In this document: one piece after another, positions 52,757 through 59,954 of the stretch
How positions within the stretch are numbered: position 1 is the stretch's first letter
How the letters are laid out: each line of letters starts with the position of its first letter
Assembly (NCBI GenBank): GCA_012727955.1
Contig: JAAYGB010000023.1
Span: forward strand, 1-64,000
Source: Bacillota bacterium
Lineage (GTDB): Bacteria > Bacillota > Limnochordia > DTU087 > JAAYGB01
DNA length: 64,000 nucleotides
Reading direction: 5' to 3'
Made by a program: the position numbers and the translations under genes
Notes under the pieces: generated by a model
Told to the model about the DNA's origin: nothing
Seen by the model: only the letters and a program-made list of their open reading frames with translations
Database searches by the model: none

Positions 52757-52806
52757 AAGCGTAGTGTATTAGTCCCGTAGAGGGTCTTTGCATGCGCTTT
52801 TTTTTG
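52757..52806 (+). terminator. Intrinsic terminator acting as riboswitch expression platform
   Basis: AAGCG (52757-52761) pairs with CGCTT (52795-52799) as the base of a long imperfect hairpin with a CCC/GGG inner stem, followed by a run of eight or more T's. It is positioned to switch transcription of SulP and the Mrp genes. Confidence 0.8.
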
Positions 52807-52878
52807 TGTCTGCGCATCCTTCGGCGTTGATATAGATGGTTCACTACGAGGTATTACTAGGTATACGGGGGGATCTGT

Positions 52879-54438
52879 GTGCGTTCTTGGTGGGGACGTT
52901 ATCGCGGTGATGTGGCGGGTGGGCTTACCGCGGCGATTGTAGCTTTGCCCTTGGCATTGGCCTTTGGAATTGCTAGCGGCGCGGGAGCTATAGCTGGCTT
53001 GTATGCATCCATTTTTGGTGGCTTGGTGGCTTCGGTCTTTGGCGGCTGCGGGGTTCAGATCTCTGGGCCTACTGGAGCGATGACCGCAATCCTGGTCAGT
53101 CTGGTTGCCAAACATGGGTTGGGCGGTATGCTTTTGGCTGGTATCTTGGCAGGGCTGATGCAAATTGGTCTTGGCCTTTTGCGTTTAGGTAAGTTTGTGA
53201 AATATCTTCCTCAGCCGGTGATTGCCGGTTTCACCAATGGTATATCAATCTTGTTTTTCATGACAGCCATCGGTGATGCCGTTCAAGAACCTATCATCAC
53301 TTTGTTTACCGCGCTAGTGATCGTTCTTGCTGCACAACTCTTCAAGAGAGTCCCCGATTCTCTCTTTGGATTAGTCGCCGGTCTTGCCCTCAATCAATTT
53401 ATTGGTTCGTCACACGTAGTAGGCGAAGTTGCCTTTACAATACCGAAATTTACCTTTGGATTAATGCCGCTAGAGCACATTGGTTCTTTGATCATGCCTG
53501 CAGTTAGTATCTGCTTGCTGGGTAGCATATCGGCGTTATTGTCGGCACAGGTCACCGACAGCATGACCGAAAGCCAGCACGATAGTAACCGTGAGCTGGT
53601 AGGGCAGGGCCTGGGGAACCTTGTCTCCTGTGCAATTGGTGGTGTTCCCATTACTGGGGCCGTGGCTCGCTCCGGCATCAACGTTTACGCCGGGGGTCGT
53701 ACCCGAGTTTCCGGTATTCTTCATTCCTTGTTTCTCGGGTTTATGGTCTTGGTCTTACAGCCCGTGGTAAGACGGATTCCGATGGCATCCTTGGCAGCGA
53801 TTTTGATGGTATCGTCGGTGCGTACCGCTGATTGGAAGAGCTTAAGATTGATACCGCGAGCGCGGTGGTCCTACGGTGCCATTCTCATCTTCACCACCAT
53901 ACTCACCGTGGTTCAGGATTTAGCAATAGCAGTAGTCGCGGGAGTAATCTTGGCCGTGATTGGGGTAGTAGTGGAGTTGGCTGCTTTGCCCCAGGGAAGG
54001 GAAGTATCCCATAAAGAAGAGCGGGAGCCTGCCTTATCTTACCAGGTACATAACGCCGTTCAGGTGTTGGCTTTTCATGGGCCGTTGTTCTTTGTAGGAG
54101 TGGAACAGGCAAGAAACCAGATCAAGCAGCTGGCCAACAAACCTATCTTGGTTCTAGATTTATCCGATGTTTCGATCCTCGATGAGACCGCTGCCTTGGC
54201 GCTACTGGACTTGGCAAGACGTCTGCAAGGACAGGGCAAGGCGCTCTATGTAGCGGGATTGAGTAAGAAGGCATTGCGCATGGTAACCCGGATGGGGTTG
54301 GTTAAGGAACTGGGACGGCAGCGGCTATGCAGAGATATTAATTGTGCCTTGCGACGGGCAGTTCGTGAGGCTATACAGCTGGAATCGGAAGAGTATACAT
54401 CTCCCAGTTGGCCCCCTGTGGCAGAGTTGAGTAGCTAG
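52879..54438 (+). CDS. SulP-family anion transporter with STAS domain
   Basis: The 519-residue protein has a membrane domain of about 12-14 segments with the SulP signatures GGLTAAIVALPLALAFGIAS, IFGG, ISGPTGAMTAI and VIAGFTNGISI. A cytoplasmic STAS domain (ILVLDLSDVSILDETAALAL) ends it. SulP members carry sulfate, chloride or bicarbonate; cyanobacterial BicA is a Na+-dependent bicarbonate importer. Downstream Na+/H+ antiporter genes make Na+-coupled import likely here, but the anion is not readable. GTG start behind GGGGGG. Controlled by the upstream riboswitch. Confidence 0.93.
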   Translation: MRSWWGRYRGDVAGGLTAAIVALPLALAFGIASGAGAIAGLYASIFGGLVASVFGGCGVQISGPTGAMTAILVSLVAKHGLGGMLLAGILAGLMQIGLGLLRLGKFVKYLPQPVIAGFTNGISILFFMTAIGDAVQEPIITLFTALVIVLAAQLFKRVPDSLFGLVAGLALNQFIGSSHVVGEVAFTIPKFTFGLMPLEHIGSLIMPAVSICLLGSISALLSAQVTDSMTESQHDSNRELVGQGLGNLVSCAIGGVPITGAVARSGINVYAGGRTRVSGILHSLFLGFMVLVLQPVVRRIPMASLAAILMVSSVRTADWKSLRLIPRARWSYGAILIFTTILTVVQDLAIAVVAGVILAVIGVVVELAALPQGREVSHKEEREPALSYQVHNAVQVLAFHGPLFFVGVEQARNQIKQLANKPILVLDLSDVSILDETAALALLDLARRLQGQGKALYVAGLSKKALRMVTRMGLVKELGRQRLCRDINCALRRAVREAIQLESEEYTSPSWPPVAELSS

Positions 54439-54503
54439 CCTCTTAAGGCCTGGCTCGGGGGGGGAGGTAGCAAGATTAGTAGTAAGGTAGGAGGGCGGTT
54501 ATT

Positions 54504-55079
54504 TTGCGCAGGCGGGAAGTAATTATAGCTGGCTTGCTGTTATCCTTCTGGCTGGTATTAGCCGAAAGCTTTGATCTACAGCATATTTTAGCGGGTTTGG
54601 TACTAGCCGTGGGGACGGTGTGGCTGTGGCGGGATTTGTTTCCATATCTACCACGGGTTGCGGTGAAGGAAATGGTTCTTCTTGGGAGACTGGTGGTGCG
54701 GCTAATTGGTTTCGTGATTGCATCGAATATTGCCGTAGCCAAGACTGTTCTCTTTAATGGTCCTTCAGTGACGCCGACGATTATCATTATGCGGCCTCCC
54801 TTGGAAACTAATTGGGCCAGGGTACTTTTGGCCAATTGCATTACCATTACCCCGGGAACTGTAACGATTGATGTTCATCCGGAGACGGGGGAATTCATGG
54901 TGCACGCTTTGACCACGGAGACGGCAGCAGATCTCCTGGATTGGCAGCTAATTCGAGAGATTGAAGAGATTGAGTTGTGGAGAAAGGAGAGGAAGGCACG
55001 TGGTTTGGTTGTTGGTAGGGCTGATGACACTAATCCTCTTGGCTCTGTTGCGAGCCATTCTGGGTCCGACGGCCATTGA
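54504..55079 (+). CDS. mnhE: Mrp antiporter subunit MnhE/MrpE
   Basis: The 191-residue protein has two or three hydrophobic segments and the MrpE pattern FNGPSVTPTIIIMRPP, followed by NCITITPGTVTIDVHPETGE. It is an accessory subunit needed for assembly of Mrp-type Na+(K+)/H+ antiporters. Its 3' end overlaps the start of MnhF by about 80 bases. TTG 54504 has GGAGG upstream. First of the ten Mrp genes behind the SulP gene. Confidence 0.92.
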   Translation: MRRREVIIAGLLLSFWLVLAESFDLQHILAGLVLAVGTVWLWRDLFPYLPRVAVKEMVLLGRLVVRLIGFVIASNIAVAKTVLFNGPSVTPTIIIMRPPLETNWARVLLANCITITPGTVTIDVHPETGEFMVHALTTETAADLLDWQLIREIEEIELWRKERKARGLVVGRADDTNPLGSVASHSGSDGH

Positions 55080-55311
55080 TCGTCTACTGGCCATTAATGC
55101 CATTAGCAGTATGATCGTGGCGATTATTCTATTACTCGCTTTCTTCCACGATAATTACAGCTTCGTCGACGTGGCCATAGTCTTTGTCTTGTGCGGATTT
55201 ATTGGAAACCTGTGGATACTTCGGGTGTTGGCTCCCGACAGCTGGAACCAGCGATTGTCACAGGTAAAGGGGATTCTAGAAAAGGAAGAGGAAGTGGTCT
55301 CTAGTGATTAG
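55000..55311 (+). CDS. mnhF: Mrp antiporter subunit MnhF/MrpF
   Basis: A small three-helix membrane subunit with LRAILGPTAIDRLLAINAIS and ALVFVLCGFIGN-like AIVFVLCGFIGN, both typical of MrpF. GTG 55000 has AGGAGAGG upstream and gives the expected ~104 residues; a TTG at 54961 would add an unrelated tail. It overlaps MnhE, and the next gene overlaps it by eight bases. Confidence 0.9.
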   Translation: MVWLLVGLMTLILLALLRAILGPTAIDRLLAINAISSMIVAIILLLAFFHDNYSFVDVAIVFVLCGFIGNLWILRVLAPDSWNQRLSQVKGILEKEEEVVSSD

Positions 55312-55615
55312 GTGGCTAGCAGGGATATGTTTCGTCGGGTCTTTTCTAGCCTTTACTATCAGCACCCTGGGATTATTTCGCCTTCCTGATCCCTATAGCC
55401 GGCTGCACGGAGTTTCGGTAGGTGACACTCTTGGGATAGGTCTGGTTGGTTTGGGCCTAGTTCTTCTAAGTCCTACTGCTGCTCTTCGGATTAAGCTTCT
55501 GGTGGTGCTGATCCTGTTCTGGCTCATCAATCCAGTCATGAGCCATATGGTTGCTAAGGGCGGTCTTGTAAGGGGAGTGCGACCCACTCAGGGTACAAAG
55601 GTGATGCGGGAGTGA
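55304..55615 (+). CDS. mnhG: Mrp antiporter subunit MnhG/MrpG
   Basis: The 103-residue subunit has three membrane segments and the MrpG motif RLPDPYSRLHGVSVGDTLGI. It is required for ion exchange but does not carry it. GTG 55304 overlaps the MnhF stop; its own stop overlaps the next gene by four bases, showing tight coupling. Confidence 0.92.
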   Translation: MIRWLAGICFVGSFLAFTISTLGLFRLPDPYSRLHGVSVGDTLGIGLVGLGLVLLSPTAALRIKLLVVLILFWLINPVMSHMVAKGGLVRGVRPTQGTKVMRE

Positions 55616-55872
55616 CAGAAGTGGCGATGACTGGTACAGATTATGGCATTATGGCTATGCTCAGTTTGCTTATTATTGCGTCCTTAGCGATGTATTGGAT
55701 CAAGGACTTGATTCACGCTGTTGTTGTTTACGGAGCCTATAGTTTGGTTATGGCCTTGGTGTGGCTGGCGATGAATACTCCAGATTTAGCTATAACCGAA
55801 GCAGCAGCGGGGATAGGGACGACGGTGTTGATGATGGTTGTTATCTACCGAACCAACCGGAGGGAGGAATGA
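55612..55872 (+). CDS. DUF4040 (MbhD-like) membrane subunit, part of split MrpA
   Basis: The 86-residue protein has three hydrophobic segments with DLIHAVVVYGAYSLVMALVW and TPDLAITEAAAGIGTTVLMM. In full-length MrpA this region is fused to the C-terminus of the antiporter part; here it is a stand-alone protein. It overlaps MnhG and the next gene. Confidence 0.88.
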   Translation: MTEVAMTGTDYGIMAMLSLLIIASLAMYWIKDLIHAVVVYGAYSLVMALVWLAMNTPDLAITEAAAGIGTTVLMMVVIYRTNRREE

Positions 55873-56171
55873 AGATGAAATTTCGCAGATTATTATTTTT
55901 TCTCCTCGCTCTGTTGGTCGGTTACGTGATGGTGGTTACTATTGCAGAGTTGCCGCCCTATGGAATTCCCCAGGGCCCTTCGGATAATATCGTTAGTCAA
56001 CGGTATATTCACAATGCCTTGGAAGATACTGGTGCCACCAACATGATCACTGCCATCGTCGTAGACTACCGAGCCTATGATACGTTGTTTGAGACGACGG
56101 TTCTCTTTACAGCTGTTATGGCAGTACTTGTCACCCTCAAGACCGGTGTAGGAAAGAAGGGAGACCAATGA
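55869..56171 (+). CDS. MbhE-like membrane subunit, part of split MrpA
   Basis: The 100-residue protein has two membrane segments with VVTIAELPPYGIPQGPSDNI, YDTLFETTVLFTAVMAVLVT. It matches MbhE, the second small piece corresponding to the MrpA C-terminus. ATG 55869 follows GGAGGGAGGA and overlaps the MbhD-like stop by four bases. A longer reading upstream in this frame is not protein-like. Confidence 0.85.
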   Translation: MKMKFRRLLFFLLALLVGYVMVVTIAELPPYGIPQGPSDNIVSQRYIHNALEDTGATNMITAIVVDYRAYDTLFETTVLFTAVMAVLVTLKTGVGKKGDQ

Positions 56172-56593
56172 GAGATCTAATTCTAAAGCGGATTCTTACC
56201 ATACTTCTTCCCTTTATCCAAATGTATGGATTGTATGTGATCTTTCATGGACATCTTTCTCCCGGCGGTGGATTCGCTGGTGGAATGATTGTAGGGTTAG
56301 GATTTATTGGCTTTGCTACTGTGTTTGGCTTGGAGCGAGGAAGTGACAAGTTGCCCCACTGGGTGACCACCATGGCGGAGAGCTTTGGCACTCTGTGGTA
56401 CGGGGCTATCGGTTTGGTGGGTATTCTGCGGGGAACTTCATTCTTGATGAACAAGCAGGCCGGTGTGCCGGTAGGTCAAGCCGGAGACTTGTTCTCTGGT
56501 GGGTTAGTCTTTCTTATTACATTGGGCATCGGGGTAAAGGTAGCGAGCACGATGGTTACTCTGTTCTTCGCCCTAACGGAGGAGGAGAACTGA
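56168..56593 (+). CDS. mnhB: Mrp antiporter subunit MnhB/MrpB
   Basis: The 141-residue four-helix subunit carries the MrpB motif GHLSPGGGFAGGMIVGLGFI and AGDLFSGGLVFLITLGIGVK. It overlaps the MbhE-like gene by four bases and shares one base with the next. Confidence 0.93.
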   Translation: MRDLILKRILTILLPFIQMYGLYVIFHGHLSPGGGFAGGMIVGLGFIGFATVFGLERGSDKLPHWVTTMAESFGTLWYGAIGLVGILRGTSFLMNKQAGVPVGQAGDLFSGGLVFLITLGIGVKVASTMVTLFFALTEEEN

Positions 56594-56976
56594 TGAGCAG
56601 TCTTTGGGGCAGGGTGTTGATCAACTACCCATACTTCATGGCGGCGATCTTGTTCGTCATTGGAGTCGTGACGGTACTGACTCGGTCTAACCTGTTTAAG
56701 AAGCTACTGGGAATCAACATCATGGAAAGTGCCATTTATCTTACCTTTGTTGCCGCCAGTAATCGCCGGGATGGAGTAGTGCCTATTCTGGATCTAGCTA
56801 ATCCAGAGCAGCCTTACATTAACCCTTTGCCATCGGCCCTGATGTTGACCGGAATCGTGGTTAGTGTTAGCGTTACTGCCTTTGCCTTGGCTCTGATTGT
56901 CAGGTTGTATCGTTCTTATCACACAACCGATGCCCGGCAGATTTCGCGGATGAAAGATGAGGTGACGAATGGATGA
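56593..56976 (+). CDS. mnhC: Mrp antiporter subunit MnhC/MrpC (NuoK-like)
   Basis: The 127-residue three-helix protein is NuoK-like, with LFKKLLGINIMESAIYLTFV (conserved glutamate in membrane) and LPSALMLTGIVVSVSVTAFA. ATG 56593 overlaps the MnhB stop. An earlier start in the same frame lies inside MnhB and is not used. Confidence 0.92.
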   Translation: MSSLWGRVLINYPYFMAAILFVIGVVTVLTRSNLFKKLLGINIMESAIYLTFVAASNRRDGVVPILDLANPEQPYINPLPSALMLTGIVVSVSVTAFALALIVRLYRSYHTTDARQISRMKDEVTNG

Positions 56977-58466
56977 CGGCAACATTGAAGCAACATTTAC
57001 CAGTACTATTAGTCGTTGGCCCTTTGCTCGTCGCCTATATCCTTCCAGTATTATTCCGAAGAACCCGGTTGATTAGGGGTCTGACTGTCGCCATCGTAGC
57101 TCTGGGCCTATTGGGAACCGGGTACTTGGCAATTTTTCTCCTTCCCTCTGTCGGTTCGTCCATTGTCTACGGGGTGGGAGGTTGGTCAGCGCCCTGGGGA
57201 ATAGAACTTGTGGCGGGAAACCTCGGCGTATTCTTTGCATTGATGGTTACGGGAGTGGGGTTGCCGATATCCCTATATGCCTGCGGCGCTCTGGGTCAAG
57301 AGGTGAGCCCTTCAGAAACGAGGAGTAAGTTTCTCGTCCTCTATCTGTTGTTAACGGGTGCTTTGGCTGGAATGGCCTTTACCAATGACATGTTCAATAT
57401 CTTTGTTCTAGTGGAAGTAGCTACTTTGAGCTGTTGTGGTCTGGTTAGTGCTCGCAGGGGAGCTAAAGCGGCATCGGCTGCCTTCAACTATCTGGTCTTG
57501 GCTACGATTGGCTCAAGCTTCATTCTAGCCGGGATCGGAATGGTTTACATTACGACTGGACACCTCAACATAGGCTTTGCCAACGGAGAATTAGTCAAGG
57601 CTTGGTCAACGTATCCCCATGTGATTTGGCTGGCGGTTAGTTTCTTCTTAGTGGGTTTTGGTGTCAAGGGAGCGTTATTTCCTCTACATGTTTGGCTGCC
57701 TGACGCGCATTCCAGTGCGCCAACTCCTGCCAGTGCCATCCTCTCGGCTTTGGCCGTTAAGGGATATGCCCTATGTCTGATGAAAATCTTGTACGGTGTC
57801 TTCGGTGCTTCCTTGATTACCACCCTAGGGGTGAACCGGATTTTGGTTATCTTGGGGATGGTCGGAACTATGGCGGCATCGATTCTGGCCTTGGGCCAGG
57901 AAGAGCTCAAGCGTCGGTTGGCCTTTTCAACGGTGGCTCAAGTGGGTTATGTCTTCTTGGGTTTGGGACTGGTGAATGTCACCGGTCTGACCGGTACTCT
58001 CTATCACATGGCTAGTCACGCCATGATCAAGTCCAGTCTGTTCTTGGCGGCCGGAACGATAGTTACTACCACAGGGAAGACCCGAATTAGTGAGCTGGCG
58101 GGCATCGGCAAGAAGATGCCGGTCACAATGGCGGTTTTCACCATCGCTAGTCTTGGCCTCGTTGGCATACCCCTGTTTTCAGGTTTCGTAGGCAAATGGT
58201 ATCTACTGCTGGGAAGTCTGGAAGTCGGGGGGGTCCTGGCAGCGGCGGTGATTATTCTTGGCAGCGTTCTCTGTGCCGCGTATCTCTTTCCCATTATTCG
58301 GGTGGCTTATTTTGAGCCTGCCCCTCAGGAAGATTGGCAGGATCCCGGTGTACTAGAGAAGATCGCTATGATTGGACTAGCCGTTGGAGTACTAGTCCTT
58401 GGCACTGTTCCAGGATCATATTTGGAGATGGCTGTACAAGCTGCTTCGGAACTACTGTTCAAATAA
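56973..58466 (+). CDS. mnhD: Antiporter-like subunit 1 (MnhD/MrpD, NuoN/M-like)
   Basis: The 497-residue protein has about 14 membrane segments. The proton-path residues are all present: Glu148 in FVLVEVATLS, Lys232 in FGVKGALFPLHVWLPDAH, Lys263 in LAVKGYA and Lys in HAMIKSSLFLAAG. It should conduct H+ or Na+ as part of the Mrp complex. ATG overlaps the MnhC stop by four bases. It is one of three such subunits in the operon. Confidence 0.93.
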   Translation: MTATLKQHLPVLLVVGPLLVAYILPVLFRRTRLIRGLTVAIVALGLLGTGYLAIFLLPSVGSSIVYGVGGWSAPWGIELVAGNLGVFFALMVTGVGLPISLYACGALGQEVSPSETRSKFLVLYLLLTGALAGMAFTNDMFNIFVLVEVATLSCCGLVSARRGAKAASAAFNYLVLATIGSSFILAGIGMVYITTGHLNIGFANGELVKAWSTYPHVIWLAVSFFLVGFGVKGALFPLHVWLPDAHSSAPTPASAILSALAVKGYALCLMKILYGVFGASLITTLGVNRILVILGMVGTMAASILALGQEELKRRLAFSTVAQVGYVFLGLGLVNVTGLTGTLYHMASHAMIKSSLFLAAGTIVTTTGKTRISELAGIGKKMPVTMAVFTIASLGLVGIPLFSGFVGKWYLLLGSLEVGGVLAAAVIILGSVLCAAYLFPIIRVAYFEPAPQEDWQDPGVLEKIAMIGLAVGVLVLGTVPGSYLEMAVQAASELLFK

Positions 58467-58489
58467 ACCGGAAAGTGGAGGTGGGGTAG

Positions 58490-59935
58490 GTGAGCAACTT
58501 AACTTTGGCTCTGCTCAGTGGGGTCCTGGGAGCGGTGGTTTTGTCCTTCACGGACCGAGTCAGGAGCGGGATACGCAATACACTGACATTGGCCTTTGCA
58601 CTTTCCGGCGCTTGGTTTACTTGGCAGGTGGCCCTAGCTGTAATGGCCGGGGAGTCGGTGGGTCTGACAATGAGGTTGGGTGGGCTGACCTGGAGTCTTC
58701 GGGCTGATCCACTGGGCGTAGTCTTTGGTCTTATAGTCTCATCCCTGTGGGTACTGGCTACCGTCTATTCCTTCGGATATATGAATGGCGAACCCAGGCA
58801 ACGCACTTATTATACATTCTTCCTGTTATCCTTTGCTGTGACTTTGGGGGTGGCCTTTTCTGGCAACTTGTTGACTCTGTATTTGTGTTATGAGTTGTTA
58901 ACCTTTGCCACCTATCCCTTGGTGATTCATCAGCGGGATGAGGAAGCGGTTAAGGCAGGATCCAAGTACATTATCTATAGTCTATCCGGTGCTGGAGCGA
59001 TTTTGGTAGCGATGGTGGTTACCTATCTCTTGGCAGGTAGCCTAGAATTTACCGGTAGACCTCTATTGGCAGCGGTGGGATCCCGGCGGGGCCTGGGCTG
59101 GCTCTTGGCTCTGTTTGTCGCAGGATTTGGAGTTAAGGCTGCGCTGATGCCCTTGCATCGGTGGTTGCCCGCAGCCATGGTGGCTCCCACTCCAGTAAGC
59201 GCTTTGCTCCACGCCGTGGCTGTAGTTAACTCTGGGGTTTTTGGTCTACTGCGGGTAATCTATTCCATCTTTGGCCCTGAGCTGGTGTCACAGCTGGCCC
59301 TGGGACGATGGTTGCCCTGGATCGCGGCCTTTACAATCCTGGCCGGTTCTGTGATTGCCCTGCGGCAGGACGTTCTAAAGAGAAGACTGGCGTATTCCAC
59401 CATCAGTCAACTGTCCTATATTCTCATGGGGGCCTTTATCCTACATCCCTGGGCTCTGGCTGGGGCTCTGATCCACATGGTGAGCCATTCTCTTTTGAAG
59501 ATGGCACTGTTTTTTGGGGCAGGGATTGTCGCCAAGGGGACGGGCAGGGTGAATGTTAGCCAGATGCCGGGTGTCGGTTGGCAGTTTCCCTTGACCTTTG
59601 GTGCCTTTGGTGTGGCTTGTCTTGGTATGATCGGTATGCTGCCCCTTAACGCCTTCTGGGGCAAGTATTATCTGATGAAGGGCGGCATCGCCAGCGGAAG
59701 TTGGCCCCTAGCTTTGGTGTTGATTGTCAGTGGTCTATTGAACGCCTGCTACTTTGTCCCCATTGTGGTCTCAGCCTTTAGCGGCGAGGCTTCTGGTAGA
59801 AAGTTGGAAAGGGGCGGGCAGGTTGTTTGGATGTTGGCTCCGACCCTTGGTTTGGTGGTAGGGGCATTGGTCATGGGTGTAGCGCCAGGAATTGTCTGGC
59901 CGGCTATTACAGCTATCGTTGATGCTTTCTTCTAA
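58490..59935 (+). CDS. Antiporter-like subunit 2, lacking the TM8 lysine
   Basis: The 481-residue protein has the same fold, with Glu135 in LCYELLTFA, Lys216 in FGVKAALMPLHRWLP and Lys in HSLLKMALFFGAG. At the usual second-lysine site it has VAVVNSG (Val246-Asn247) where subunits 1 and 3 have a lysine, so its channel residues differ. GTG 58490 behind GGAGGTGGGG. It may act as the MrpA-like or an auxiliary subunit. Confidence 0.9.
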   Translation: MSNLTLALLSGVLGAVVLSFTDRVRSGIRNTLTLAFALSGAWFTWQVALAVMAGESVGLTMRLGGLTWSLRADPLGVVFGLIVSSLWVLATVYSFGYMNGEPRQRTYYTFFLLSFAVTLGVAFSGNLLTLYLCYELLTFATYPLVIHQRDEEAVKAGSKYIIYSLSGAGAILVAMVVTYLLAGSLEFTGRPLLAAVGSRRGLGWLLALFVAGFGVKAALMPLHRWLPAAMVAPTPVSALLHAVAVVNSGVFGLLRVIYSIFGPELVSQLALGRWLPWIAAFTILAGSVIALRQDVLKRRLAYSTISQLSYILMGAFILHPWALAGALIHMVSHSLLKMALFFGAGIVAKGTGRVNVSQMPGVGWQFPLTFGAFGVACLGMIGMLPLNAFWGKYYLMKGGIASGSWPLALVLIVSGLLNACYFVPIVVSAFSGEASGRKLERGGQVVWMLAPTLGLVVGALVMGVAPGIVWPAITAIVDAFF

Positions 59936-59954
59936 AATAAAGGGGTGAAACAGC

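Noticed and set aside
52732-53163. Minus-strand reading of 143 codons over the riboswitch terminator and SulP start
   Set aside because: It lies opposite a clear gene and RNA element, has low-complexity composition and no family signs.
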